A stretch of 27,873 bases of DNA from Pleurotus ostreatus/Saccharomyces cerevisiae fusant (lineage: Eukaryota > Opisthokonta). Below are positions 1 through 11,038 of the stretch, piece by piece (position 1 is the stretch's first letter; each line of letters starts with the position of its first letter). The notes beneath the pieces are model-generated. The model did no database searches. It saw nothing but the letters and a program-made list of their open reading frames with translations, and was not told the DNA's origin. Location: the NCBI GenBank assembly GCA_024196135.1, contig JAMQCK010000336.1, forward strand, positions 1-27,873, read 5' to 3'. Position numbers and translations under genes: made by a program.

Positions 1-638
1 CCAAAATCCGTCGAGACTCTCCGTACCGCCCTCGCTATGGGTGCCGACTCCGCCATTCACATTGAAGTGCCGGAGAACGCGCCAGCACCCGAGCCGCTCG
101 GCGTGGCGAAGGCCCTGCGCGCGGTCATCGAGCGCGAGAACGAGAAGACGCCAGTCGACCTCGTGATCCTTGGCAAGCAGGCCATCGACGACGACGCTGG
201 ACAGACGGGGCAGATGCTCGCAGGCCTGCTGGACTGGCCGCAGGCGACGTTCATCAGCAAGCTGGACGTCGACCCGGCGAAGAAGGAGGCGTTGGTGACC
301 CGGGAGATCGACGGCGGTGGGGAGGAATTGAAGTGCAGGCTGCCGCTGGTGGTGACGACGGACTTGCGGTACGTGTGATGCCCAGGACTGTGATGGAGAG
401 TTGCTGAACGTAAATCAGGCTTAACGAGCCGCGGTATGCTTCATTGCCGAACATCATGAAGGCGAAGAAGAAGCCAGTGGAGAAGCTGACTGCTCAGGAC
501 CTCGGCGTCGATCTCACTCCTGTACTCGAGACTCTGAAGGTCTCTGAGCCACCGAAGCGCGTCGGCGGCGGCAAGGTCGCCAATGTGGATGAGCTCGTGC
601 AGAAGTTGAAGGATGCTGGTATCACTGCTGTCGCCTAA
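1..638 (+). CDS. ETFB: Electron transfer flavoprotein beta subunit, 5'-truncated by the window edge
   Basis: Exons are 1-368 and 419-638, joined through a 50-nt intron (donor GTACGT, acceptor ATCAG). Position 1 is in frame, so the N-terminal part lies outside the window. The 195 residues seen are roughly the last three quarters of a family of about 255. The stretch [17 protein letters not shown] fits the AMP/FAD-contact region. [16 protein letters not shown], followed across the splice by LNEPRY, fits the ETF-beta signature. The known role of the family is to pair with ETF-alpha in the mitochondrial matrix, take electrons from acyl-CoA and related dehydrogenases, and pass them to ETF-ubiquinone oxidoreductase. 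The splice restores codon CGG (Arg) and an uninterrupted conserved block, so the intron is secure. Confidence 0.95.
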
Positions 639-1321
639 TGCGCATGCATCTGCTATGCTACATTGTATAACAACCATCACCTGTCTTCACCATTACTTGT
701 CAGCGCCTCTCAGGTGGTTCAATGTGCCACTGGCAATCGCATTGGTTGATCTTGTCAATGTGTTGTTGTCGATGTCCATAACTGTTGTGGCCTCGGTATT
801 GCCTGCAGAGGTCTTCGCATCCGAGAAGATGCCTCCCAGTACCCTGAGAAATATTGCCCACGCAACGTCCGTCTCTCAAACCATCTAGGAATGGCTTGGA
901 CGGAGAAGACCGTAAACCTCCAGCGGGCTATGGCTGTATGTGGCAATGTGGCAATGTCAGTCATTTATGTGGGTCCAGCGGCGGCAAAATCCGATGACGT
1001 GATGGGCTAACACAGCGCGGCTGGCAGCGCACAGCTCACACTCCTGATTCACTGTCGTCGCCTGAAGCGTTGTGCTTGCCCTCGACAGCTGCACAGGCGC
1101 TGCCGGACGCCGTGAACAACAATAGACCGCCGTGGGGCGGACGTTTGCCGGCTTTGTGCGTGTCACGATAACGCTCACATCACACCTTACATATCCACCT
1201 TCGTCAATCGTCTTTCTTTCCACCATCATCGTCAACCACCTTCGGCCTCGTCGCCTGTTCGTATCCCAACTTCATCCATCTATCTCTTACACCTCAGAGG
1301 CACATAGCTGCTTAATCGCGA
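639..1321 (+). promoter_or_regulatory. Intergenic region: ETFB 3' flank and RING gene promoter/5'UTR
   Basis: No gene is visible in these 683 nt. The last 130 nt or so before the RING start codon are rich in C/T runs (from about 1195), as is common just upstream of basidiomycete start codons. No convincing TATA box or named operator was found. The short open frames here lack family resemblance and coding-like composition. Confidence 0.4.
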
Positions 1322-4300
1322 ATGGGGCAGTCGCACTCTCGCCGCCCGGAGGCGCAGACTAATGGACCAGCGCCCTCGACTGCGGCCGACCGCGTCGATG
1401 GTGCGCCGGCTGGTCGGGCGACGAAGGAGGTGAAGAAGGAGCAGGCGCATAGGCTGCGCAACGCATCCACCAGCAGCGCGAAGCCGACGCACGCGCGCAA
1501 CAAGAGCAACGCGACGGACAAGGAAAGCGGCAATAAATGGCGCAAGCGTCTGTCGAGTACCTTCGGCAAGCACCGCAGGAGCTCGAGGATCGGAAAGGAG
1601 CTGCTCGGGAACGGCGCGCAGGAGGTCGACGAAGCTGGGCTGGCCAATGGTGCTGCGGAGACCGCGGTGGATGGGCCTCGGGTGGACGAGAGCCAAGGTG
1701 CGGAAGCAGAGCGGCGGGAGTTGACTGGTGTTGAGCAGGTCGCATCGCCAGCCGCTGCTACTTCGACTCCCTCGACACCCAGGCGAGCGACAGAAGACGC
1801 TGGCGAGACTCGACCCTTGACCGACAGAGGTCCCAATGTCCCGACGTCGCCTTCCTCTGAACGCCATTCCCACGACGGTGCTCGCCACGACCATCCAAAC
1901 CCTCAACCATCGTCACCTAGTACATCCTCGCCTCCAGCTTCCTCGACGAATGCCGTCCAGTCCTCTTCCCCACCTCCACCGAACGCGCCTACCTCTCCAT
2001 CCGACTCCGCCACGAACGCACCCAATAACGCTTCGGACGCTTCTGTCAACAACAACGCCACACCCACTCCCACACACGCCCCGCCCACGGGTGTCCTCCT
2101 CGTGCAGGGCATCGTCCAGACGCACAATATTCGCGTCGATAGCGAAGATCGATCATCGTCGCCCGAGCCAGCGTCTTCTCCCGAGTTTGAGAACGCTCTA
2201 TCTGACCCGGAAGCGTATGAGGATAGCGAGGCGCCGGTGACTGCCAGCACGACGCCGGCTTCCCAGCCGACGGTCACTGCCTCAGATGCCGAGGCGGCGC
2301 CGTCAGCTGGCGATGAGCGTGATCAAGCTCGGGCCTCAAACGCTTCTATACAGGAGCAAGGCTCGACGAGCACGAGGAGGCGGCTATCGACGCTGTTCAG
2401 CTCGCTGAGGAGGTCGAGTGGAGAAAGGGCAGCCAGGGCCCCGGCGTCTCGCGAGCATAGCGCTGCCGGTTCGAGGACGTCGCTGGCATCCGTGGGTCCC
2501 GAGGAGACCGCGGCCGAGTCGAACGCTAGCGCCACGAATGCAGGCGAAGAGCAGCCACCTGAAGAGGTGCGTTCCAGCGATGCAGCGCCGCCCCCGCGAC
2601 CTGTGCGTGTGGACCCGCCTCTGCCGAATCACACCATCGACGTGTTGAGCACGTACCTTTCGTAAGTCCTAGTCATCAATATAAATATTTATGGTCGGCT
2701 AATGCATCGAGCGTAGGCTTGCAGCAGCCGCAACCGCAGCGTCCTTGCTTACCGGCTCCGCCGACCCGATCGTGAACTCTGGTCTAGTTGGGCAGAGGGA
2801 TGGAGAGAATGGGAACGGGGCTTCTGGCCAGTCTTCCGAGCCCACATCACCACTGGCGGATACGGTGGAAAATGCACCCCTACCGCGTAATGCAAGCACG
2901 CCGTCAGCGTCCGCAACTCCAACCGTGGTCCCCCGGCCTCGCCAAGAACCCACTGTACCTGCGCCTGTCGTAGCACCGCCACGACCAGCTGTTCCCTCTC
3001 AGACGCCTGTCACCGGTGCATCCACTATTGCACCACCCGTCATGACCTCCAGGCCGTCGCCTGCCTCGGTATCCGCATCCCCTCCTACCACACCTTCGTT
3101 GCCGACCTTGCCTGTGTCACCTCCTTCGACAGCTGCACGCCGGCCGGGTCGTCGGTATCAGGGCAATCGCGCGCGGTCGGCTTATGATCGACTCGGCCTG
3201 ACGTCTAGCGCACGGCGCGGCGGCAGGCGAGAAGAGCCGGAAGACTCCACGGCGAGCACTAGTGGACGGCCAGGTGCGGCTGACGAGGAAGAGGTTGAGG
3301 AAGTGATCGGCTGGAGGAGACCTGAAGCATCCTCGTCATCGTCCGCCACGACGCCACCGGCGACTTCAGCACCAGAGGAGGCCCCGGCAGATGCGTCCGC
3401 TGGTGACTTGCCGGCAGTATCGGAGGCGACGTCTGACGTTGTGGAAACGCCAGCCAAGGAGCCAGCCGTGGAAGTCGCGGCGACCTCGGCGGAACCAAGC
3501 CCTGCGACTTCGACATCCGACACTGCAGCAACGTCCACCACAATCGCAGATGAGGCAGGCCCGTCAACGGTGGCTCCCACTCCTTCCAGGCGTGACATTC
3601 TCATGGAGCAACTCGCACAACGTCGAGAGCAACATAGGCGCGAAGAAGAGCGTCTATCGCGGCAGCTAGAGCAGACGCGCGCTGAGGAAAGGGAGCGTCG
3701 GGATCGGAGTCGCGAGAGGCGACGGGCCGTTCGTGCTGCGATGGGTTCGCCATATCGTGAGCATCCTCTCCACGCTTCTATTGTACATGCTAATCCGTCT
3801 TTCAGGGTCACCTTCATCTTCTACCCCTTCTTCTCCTTCTGCAGTGCCCCCGCCCGCTTCTACAAACACTGCCTCTGGTGTGCCTCCGCCTTCGAGTGCC
3901 GGCCTCGCTGAATTGGCTCGTGCTCTTCGAGGTCGCTTGGGCATTCCACAAGATGACGAGCATGAGCACGAGCTCGGCGCTGATCATGCCCAGGACACTG
4001 ACCATCATCATGCCCCTGAGGACGACATCTGGGCGCCCTTTTCCGACGATGATGATGACGATATTTTTGGCAGCGACCTTGGCTCGGACGCGAACTTGTC
4101 GCCTACCTCTTTTGAAAGCTTCTTGCGCGACCTTCGCTCGGAGCTGCGTACTGCTCTCGGCGGTGGCGCAACGCCTCCGCCTGATGATAACGCAGAGGAC
4201 GGAGAGGGTCACGATGACATGCCTGATCTGGAGCCAGTCAACGCGCCGAGGTCTCCGACGTCCCTCGTTGAGGACCATGACGAGGATATGCCAGCGCTGG

Positions 4301-5803
4301 AGGCTGTTGAGGCAGCGGCTGCTCAGCGTCCTCGTCGTGCTGCGCCTGTACCTGGGCTGGCGTCTGCGACGGCTGGCACGCGCGAGCGCAACGAGCGTGA
4401 TCGGCTTCTGGACGTCCTTGCTGGTATTGGTGGCTTGATTGGTAGCGCTGAGGGCGGCGCCTCGCGCGCTCGCCAACGCTCTTCCATGGCTTCTGCCCGC
4501 CGTTCTCGATCAGTGCCCAGTGCGCCGCCGCCTCCGTCTGAGCCTCAACCCTTGACTGCTCTTGGTGGCGTGCGGAGCTCTGGTGGGCGTCGGGCATCCC
4601 CAGATGGCGGGGTGAACTGGTGGAGCATGTACCGGTTTGCGCCTGTTGTCGTAAGCCCTGTGCACCCCGCGAACATCAACAATGCTGCGGCAACACCGAC
4701 AGGGCCGCCTTCGAACACGCCGACGGCACCAGGTAGCGAGCCGGCTTCGCCAACGTCTCCGACTTCGCCCACAAACGCCACTGGCACGCGCTCTCCCCTT
4801 TCTGATGCACATGTGGTCTTCCCGGTCATCATCGTTGGTATTCAGTCCATCGAGAATATCTTTGGCCTCGGTATGGAGCATGCCACTATGCCCCCACCGC
4901 CTGCGACCACTGATAGCCAGGCTCGGGACGACGAGACTGCACCTTTGCTTGATGCTCAGGAGGGTGATGATGACGGCCTCCCCGACGCAGACCAGCCAAT
5001 TGCTGATGAGGCGGGCCGCGTACCCTGGCGCTCTCGTGCGGCCGACACGATCCGGCGCACTATACGGCGCGCAAGGGGCACGGCGACAGAAGACGGAGCT
5101 GCACAGACCGATGGTGGAGACGGCGCTCGCGCGTCGGAGGCTCCTAGCAGCAGGACTTTCGCCATGTATGTTATCGGAGGTCAGTCTTTCCAAAGTCTCG
5201 TCAGAGAGTCGCATGTGCTAACTTCTACTGCAGCTTACTACCCACCGTCTCACGCACTGTTGAACTCGCCTCCGCCGCCTACATTTGATGCCCTGCTTGA
5301 GCTCGCGGATCTCGCGAACCTGGGCAACCTCGGTGCCATCGGCCTTGCCATGGGCGGGCTCGGATCTCGCGCGGCCACTGTGTCGAAGGAGCAGATCACT
5401 AAGAGCAAGCTCATCGTGGTGAAGGCGAAGGATCTTGTTGTCTGGACGCCCAAGGAGGGCGAGAAAGAGTCGGACACCAAGGGCACGGCCGTGCGCGACA
5501 ACTGCATCGAACGCGTACGTCGAGATCTCATTTGTGGCAACCGGTTTTAATACTGATGCACCCTGCAGTGCTTGATCTGCCTGGATGCATACGAGCCCGA
5601 AGACGATGTACGCGTTATGAGCTGCCGTCATGCCTTCCATAAGAACTGCGTGGACACCTGGATGGAAACCGGCAAGAACAACTGCCCCTTCTGTCGTGGC
5701 AAGGTGCGCTGATTTCCAACTTACGCGCGAGTTATGCTAACTGATACCCTTGCAGGGCGTTGACACGACCAACACGCCTGCGTCCACTGCCGCGGCTGTC
5801 TAA
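1322..5803 (+). CDS. Large RING-H2 finger protein, putative E3 ubiquitin ligase with N-myristoylation-like start
   Basis: Six exons: 1322-2661, 2717-3756, 3806-5179, 5234-5514, 5569-5703, 5756-5803 (1,405 residues). The N-terminus MGQSHSRR has Gly2 and Ser6, as in N-myristoylation sites. Residues 10 to about 730 are Ser/Pro/Ala/Thr-rich and look disordered. A charged Arg/Glu coiled-coil-like stretch covers about 737-790. An acidic Asp run and a more conserved-looking block (VNWWSMYRFAP, FPVIIVGIQSI, YVIGG) precede the C-terminal RING at 1346-1388: CLIC, SCRHAFHKNC, CPFC, a complete C3H2C3 set. The family transfers ubiquitin from E2 to substrate; the substrate is unknown. If myristoylated, the protein would be membrane-anchored with the RING at the far end. 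The 5180-5233 intron is 54 nt with no in-frame stop, so its removal rests on splice signals (GTCAGT, TGCTAAC, TGCAG) and on the cleaner protein it gives. Confidence 0.88.
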
Positions 5804-6404
5804 TGAACAGCAGCTAGCAACCTCAACTACACAAGACATTCCTTACCATCGTATATATGAACACACTTGCTTTCGAGCTATCGCATCCGGTATCGTAATC
5901 GCATCCACGACTCGTTCTTTACTTATCATCATCTCTGCGCCTCTTCGTCTTGACTTCTCTGCTATGGACTGGGTTCGCCCTTGTGTACGTACATCGTCAT
6001 AGACACCTGCATCCAAATGAAGGCATCATGCCCCCGAAGATTTTAGCGTATCGTTTGGGTTTTGGGTTAGCGCTGAAGAAGACTGAAGGCGCGCGTGAAC
6101 AATGCGGCCGCCGCCTCCGTTCGAGGCCGCAATCCAACGTTCACCCTTTTCGAAGCCTTGCGCATCCACCTCGCTCGCATTGAGAACATCGTGTGCGAGG
6201 ATTACTCGCGACGCGACACGCGCATGAAAATTTGCGAAGAGGACAGCAGCTTCATTTCCTGAGATGATACAGCAGACGTACAAGGGAGTGCATGTACTGT
6301 ACAGAGTCCGTGGTGCAGGATACACTGGGGAGACAAAATGCGACGCCGGCAGCCCAAGGGGTATATTCAGATAGCGGGAAGACGTTCAAGGTTCGTTGGT
6401 CGAC
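5804..6404. other. Convergent intergenic region between the RING and Dabb genes
   Basis: This is the shared 3' flank of two genes transcribed towards each other. It presumably holds both 3'UTRs and polyadenylation signals. I see no coding sequence with family resemblance, no repeat and no RNA gene. Confidence 0.5.
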
Positions 6405-6920
6405 TTAGAACTTGCCCACACCGAACTCCATGCCCTGGATCTCGGCGGCGTGTGGCTTCAAGGTGCTCTGGTGGAATGAAGAGGGATACGAAGGCGAAGG
6501 GAAGTCGTGAGCAGACTATTTCGGTGGAAGAGGAGGGTCAGGAACGCACTGCATAGGCACGATGTGTTGGGTCTTCCTTCATGAAGTATGCCAGGTCCTG
6601 CTCGCTCTGTACCAATGTTAGGGGATAGACCTGGGTCTCGACCGTCTGCAATCGTACCTTGAACTCGCAGACAAAGACATACTGAATCAACGGTTAGCCC
6701 AACGTGATATGAGCTCTGCCAACGCAGAGCGCACCTGAAGTGAAGGCGTTTTCGAGTTGGCATCTGAGATTTGTCTACCGCCCTTCATGGAGGATATATA
6801 AGGCTTGTTATCCTTTTTACACCGAGTCTGAAGCTCGAGAAAGCCGCTGCAGACGCGGTCCGCCTCTGACTGGGGCGTATCGCCGCGCAGAATAAATTTG
6901 AAGACGTGAAGGACGGGCAT
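6405..6920 (-). CDS. Stress-responsive A/B barrel (Dabb) domain protein, 109 aa
   Basis: Four minus-strand exons, from 5': 6920-6735, 6681-6658, 6606-6550, 6467-6405. Introns are 53, 51 and 82 nt, all with GTGCGY or GTACG donors and in phase 0. The second exon is only 24 nt and encodes YVFVCEFK, a beta strand typical of the fold. The start MPVLHVFKF matches the usual Dabb opening (short N-terminus, then strand 1 with HxxxFK). SEQDLAYFMKEDPTHRAY matches the helix-2 region, and the end MEFGVGKF matches the last strand. Length equals a single Dabb domain (about 100 residues), so the model looks complete. Family members are small dimeric ferredoxin-like barrels, some stress-induced and some enzymes; no specific reaction can be assigned. 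An in-frame ATG 42 nt upstream (6962) is an alternative start but would add a non-family extension. Confidence 0.85.
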
Positions 6921-7427
6921 GGTGTTGGCGGAAGACAAGGACAGCACGCGCAGGGCAGGCAAATCAATCAGCCCGAGAGAGGGGCGCGGAAAAGAGGAGG
7001 GCGGGTGGGTGGTTGATCAGGATTCAGGACCACCGAACGATGAGGTGAGTGAGGTCAGAGGAAGAGAGCAAGTCGCTCTTTTAGCGGTGTCGTCACGCGG
7101 AGGGCATGACGAGCCAATTGGATACGGGGCGAGCGCGCTGGATGATGATACGGGGTCGGAGGCGCTCCGAAATTGGGCGTCAGTGTGGGTGGTCGCGCGC
7201 ACGCCACCGCCGACACCGCAGGGCGTGGGAGGAAACAGAATAAGGGCGGGCTCACGGACGCCGCCCAATGCCGATAGGCTCGGGCGCAGCCGACAGCGGG
7301 GAATTCAACTTCAACTTGGTTGGCTGCAGATTGGCTGACAGGGCTAACGGTGTCGTAAAGCCCTGGGAGTGGCTGAAGGCATAGATGAATACTTGATTAT
7401 GATAGACGATGGATGATACAATCTCGG
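6921..7427 (-). promoter_or_regulatory. Upstream region of the Dabb gene
   Basis: There is no gene in these 507 nt between two minus-strand genes. On the minus strand, CCAAT pentamers lie at 7117-7121, 7172-7176 and 7330-7334, about 200, 250 and 410 nt upstream of the Dabb ATG. They could be CCAAT-box (Hap complex) sites, but single pentamers are expected by chance at this density. The open frames across the region are GC-driven and show no family resemblance. Confidence 0.3.
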
Positions 7428-9005
7428 TTAGGTTGATAGTAAGGGTTCGCTCTCCTCCCGGTCTTGGCGGAAGGCCTTGCTAGAGGACGCCCTCGATATC
7501 GGCGGACGCGCTACACCCCCTCGATTTCCTGTTAGAGCTGACATGATCTTTTCCGCATTTTCCTGGACGTCTGCGCCAGTCAAGCGATACTGTTTGGGTG
7601 TGATCCCCTTTCCAAAGCGATCTGTAACATGGTTGGCGCAGAGAAGCGCAACGACGATGTTTATGAGGTGCAGTGCTGCGATGGAGAACGCGGCGCTCCA
7701 GATCGTGCCCAGGTTCTCGCGCTCGAATCGAAAGAGCTTTCCCTTGCAGCCGGGGAGAGGTGTGCGAGGGAAGCAGCGAGTGCTTTGTGTCGCTTCGTGC
7801 AATGCGTTGTAGAAGCCACAACAGTGAAGTGCGTTTTGGATGAGCAATCGACCGAGCGGGGTATAGTACTGGCTCCACGCAAGGCTGATCTTGCGGTCGA
7901 GGGCAAAGGTAGCGCGCTTGTAACTGGCGTAGCCGATGGCGGCAAGTGCGATGAGGGCGGGCCAGAGTAGCAGCGCGTAGACAGCAAGCAGCGGTCGCGA
8001 GTTGAGGAGAGTTCCAGTGAAGCCGACGAGCGCAGAGAGTATAAGAATCGAGGCGGCGAGGGTGATCAAGATGAGAACGTCGTTATCCGCAACATACATG
8101 ACGTCGGCGTGCGTCCAGGCTATCAGGGTACTATAAGCAAGCAGACACGAGGGAGTGATAGTAGAACACGCACTTCTGAACCAAGTGAGGATGGAGTAGA
8201 CCATGCCGATGATCCCATAGGCAAAGACAGTGATGACGGAAAGAAGCAGAGCCCACTTGTATTTCGTCCACTTGTCGACGCTGTTCATGCCCAGGCCACG
8301 TCCGTCTTCAGCTACCTGAGCCAGCGTGACCTCCACGCCCCTGCGAAACGGACGAGGACGAGGCCATTTCTGCGTGAACTTTTCGGTAGTAATGGCCGGA
8401 GGGAGGAGGGCGCTGTGTTCGCTGCTGCTGCCAGAGCGCGAAGAGAGCTTGCTAGCACGAGAGGGCCTGCTGCTTCTGGAAGACCTGCTACGGGAAGTGC
8501 GTACATCGTTCTTGCTAGTTGCAGGCGAGAGCGTGAAGAACGAGTTCACTTGCTGGGGCACCGATCGGAAGGTTATGAAGCTAAAGCCGCGCGAGAGGAC
8601 GGAGCGAGAAGAGGGCTGAGGGTAGTCTGGTGTGGGGAGGCGCATGAGCGAGGGGTTCTCATGTCGGGTATGGCGTGGCGGCGAAGGGCGAGGTGGGTCC
8701 GGACGAGGTGGCGAAAGGCGAGGTGTCAAAGGGACGTCCTCGATGGGCGGATGATGTGAAGTGCCCAGCCCGGGAGGTGGCTTGTGGTAATGACTCGAGT
8801 TCGTGGACATAGTAGCGGTGTTTGGGCAGGCGAAGGGCGGCAGCTGGGGCGTGAGCGGGACTTTGGCGTGGGCATTGCTGACGAGGGTGACAGTGGAACG
8901 GCGAGATAGTATGTCGGGAGGCGTAGTATGCGTAGCGCTGGAGCGTCGGCGGATGTTGTCTCGGGAGGATGAGCTTGCGAGAGTCGAGGGCGCACGTCGC
9001 TCCAT
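7428..9005 (-). CDS. Fungal tetraspanin-like membrane protein with long N-terminal tail
   Basis: Two minus-strand exons: 9005-8174 and 8119-7428 (507 residues). The first 240 residues or so are Ser/Pro/Arg-rich, probably a cytosolic disordered tail. Four hydrophobic segments follow: WALLLSVITVFAYGIIG, VLILITLAASILIL, LLAVYALLLWPALIALAAIG and IWSAAFSIAALHLINIVVA. The loop between segments 3 and 4 carries the tetraspanin CCG motif (LHCCGFY) plus two later Cys (RCFPR, PGCKG), the expected disulfide set. The C-terminus ends in EPLLST. Tetraspanins organise membrane microdomains; fungal members are linked to polarised growth and infection structures. The 54-nt intron (8120-8173) contains no in-frame stop, but its removal gives WFRTWTHADV, a more regular entry to segment 2. 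An in-frame ATG at 9122 would add 39 residues; 9005 was preferred because MERRAPST starts the low-complexity tail. Confidence 0.82.
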   Translation of the reverse strand: MERRAPSTLASSSSRDNIRRRSSATHTTPPDILSRRSTVTLVSNAHAKVPLTPQLPPFACPNTATMSTNSSHYHKPPPGLGTSHHPPIEDVPLTPRLSPPRPDPPRPSPPRHTRHENPSLMRLPTPDYPQPSSRSVLSRGFSFITFRSVPQQVNSFFTLSPATSKNDVRTSRSRSSRSSRPSRASKLSSRSGSSSEHSALLPPAITTEKFTQKWPRPRPFRRGVEVTLAQVAEDGRGLGMNSVDKWTKYKWALLLSVITVFAYGIIGMVYSILTWFRSACSTITPSCLLAYSTLIAWTHADVMYVADNDVLILITLAASILILSALVGFTGTLLNSRPLLAVYALLLWPALIALAAIGYASYKRATFALDRKISLAWSQYYTPLGRLLIQNALHCCGFYNALHEATQSTRCFPRTPLPGCKGKLFRFERENLGTIWSAAFSIAALHLINIVVALLCANHVTDRFGKGITPKQYRLTGADVQENAEKIMSALTGNRGGVARPPISRASSSKAFRQDREESEPLLST

Positions 9006-9429
9006 GACGGTAAGAGCCAGGAAGTTGAACACGGGTTTCTCACGCTCTGAGGTGAGCGTTCTCAAGTCGTATTTGTGGCACGGGGAACCTGCCGGACTCG
9101 GTCGTTCCAGCGTAGCATGCAATGCATATGTATTGCTCGCTACAAGTACACTATATACAACGCACGATAGATATAGTGAAGCGCAATCAGACAGTGTCCC
9201 AAGGAAAATGAATGCATTATACCGGTGCCAGTCTGTCCATAACCCGGAGCGTAAACTGCTATGATAATGTACCTAACGAGCGTCTGACTACGATGATGTC
9301 CAAGAGGGTCGTGATGGGGAGGTGTGCATAGGGGATAGGGCAGGTAGGCAGTGCGACGAGGGGAGGTAGATAGGTAGGTAGAGGGGAGGGCCCCGCACAT
9401 ACGGGCGCGACGAAGGGAGCAGGACGCAA
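9006..9429 (-). other. Intergenic region upstream of the tetraspanin gene
   Basis: About 420 nt separate the tetraspanin start from the stop of the LEA2-like gene, both on the minus strand. The region must hold the tetraspanin promoter and the 3'UTR of the upstream gene. A purine-rich tract with repeated GGTAGATAGGTAGG-like units lies at about 9340-9390. No gene is visible. Confidence 0.45.
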
Positions 9430-10774
9430 TTAGGCCGCATTCTGGGAGAGCTCGAAGGGGCATTCGGCGTCGTTGGCGGTGACAGCGCCTCCATAGGACT
9501 TCGGAAGCCCGGTGATGTGCATGTCAAGGACGACCTTGAACTTGAGAGCTGTGATGGTCGTTAGCACGGTTGTGGGCGGACAAGAGTGCCGAGCTTACCA
9601 GGACGCTCGCCACCCACAGAGGCAGCCTTATTTTTGCAACCATCGTACCAGTTCAACCCTGCTATCCGCGTCAGTGACCCGAGTGACGACAAAGAAGGGC
9701 ACACATACAGGTCGTATCAGTGTCATTAGACCCCGAGTACTCGAAGAGAAGGGGGATCTGCACGTTCGGATACTGCTTCGCAGGTAAGGTCATCGATCCC
9801 GTCTCGCCCTTCGCGACGACCTCGTTCGTCTCCGAATCGTACACCTTCGCCTTGATCTTGGAGAAGTGCACGGAAAGGAAGTTGTCCTGCGTATTCATCT
9901 GCAAGTTCGCGGCAGCTGCGAAGGAGAAGTTGGCGGGGACACGGCTGAATTGGGGCTCGGTGTCGGCGAGATCACCGTCGGTGACATTGACGAGGTATTG
10001 GCTGTTGTTGGCCCATGAGACGGCGGGTACGCGAGGTATGCAGAAGGCAAGGACAAGCGCGATGCTAAGTGGGGGTCAGCTTGTGATTACCTGGCCGCGG
10101 AGGGTGAACTACGCACATGATGATCAAGGCAAACATGACCCAGGCGGTCATCTTGCGGTTGAACCACTTGCCGCACATGCCTCGCTCGCCGCGCTTCCAT
10201 GCTACCCACTTGTCGTGACGGGACTCATACTTCCGCTCTCGCCTCGCCTTCTTGGTCATATTCCGCATCTCTTCCTTCCCCCACTCCGGGCCGAGAGCGG
10301 GCACGGTGACCATCTCTACGGGCCCAGCGGAGCTCGCGCTGTCCTCGATGATCTTCGGCGTCGTAGCACTAGACATGGGGGTTGTGGAGACCGGGCGGTA
10401 GCTAGGGTATCCGTCAGTAAGCTGAAGCTGCTGGCATGGCACGCCACGCACCCTGTGTCCTGCTGGATTCCGAACGCCGAGCTGTACTTCGGCCCTGCGT
10501 TGTTAAAGTCGGCATAGATGTCAAAGCCGGTGTCTGCGGTGCTGTATCCATGCGCATCATCGCGGTACTCCTGGTTGCTCTGGCCGTTGAAGAAGTACGA
10601 GTTGCGGTCGGCAGCTCCGGGGGGCCGGGCGGCGGGATTAAAGAACGAGGATGCGTCGTCGCGGGGCTGCCTGGGTTGTGCGGATGGGGAGGGGTAGTCC
10701 TGGTTGAGGGCATCGTAGGAGGAGCGCGGTCGCCCGTAGAACGAGGACACGGTGGACTTGCGGTCGCCGTCCAT
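9430..10774 (-). CDS. Single-pass membrane protein with LEA2-like domain
   Basis: Five minus-strand exons: 10774-10452, 10401-10117, 10064-9709, 9658-9599, 9548-9430 (380 residues). All introns are 50-52 nt and the phases close. The first 110 residues or so are polar (SSFYGRPRSSYDALNQDYP), probably cytosolic. A basic stretch, RNMTKKARRERKYESRHDKW, precedes a transmembrane segment (AWVMFALIIIIALVLAFCI) created across the second splice. The rest looks like a late-embryogenesis-abundant type 2 beta-sandwich: NLQMNTQDNFLSVHFSKIKA, VYDSETNEVVAKGETG and a C-terminal strand LKFKVVLDMHITG. Fungal proteins of this layout are common but uncharacterised. In plants, LEA2 domains occur in stress and membrane-associated proteins, so a cell-envelope or vacuole-membrane role is only a guess. 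Confidence 0.82.
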
Positions 10775-11038
10775 GATGATTGAAAGCTCCAGAGACTGTT
10801 CCTGGGAATTCCAAGCGAATCTGCATCACTGCTTTTGTGACTGTCACCGGTTCGACACTGCCGAGGTAGCCTCTTGTTCTCATCCTCTAAACAGTAGACA
10901 AGTAGTTTCGCTTCGAATTATATCCCCACAGCCTCGAGTACAGTAACCTGAACTGGCCGGTGAAGTGGATGCGCAACATGATGTCCCGTTCAGGTCAGTT
11001 TACTTTGGCAGTGTCATCGAATAAAGAAGGGGGCGGGA
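10775..11038 (-). promoter_or_regulatory. Upstream region of the LEA2-like gene
   Basis: About 260 nt precede the LEA2-like start codon and end where the dispersed repeat begins. No specific operator was recognised. This is the last stretch that belongs to the ordinary left-hand gene block. Confidence 0.35.

Noticed and set aside
1280..1906. 208-codon minus-strand frame opposite the RING gene's first exon
   Set aside because: It is a mirror of low-complexity Ser/Arg/Pro coding sequence on the plus strand, with no domain and no splice continuity.
3182..3817. 211-codon minus-strand frame opposite RING exon 2
   Set aside because: It is the antisense shadow of the Ala/Thr/Ser-rich and Arg/Glu-rich segments. 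The plus-strand frame continues into a complete RING finger.
8109..8759. 216-codon plus-strand frame opposite the tetraspanin gene
   Set aside because: The minus strand carries four membrane segments and the CCG motif in one consistent model; the plus frame has no features.
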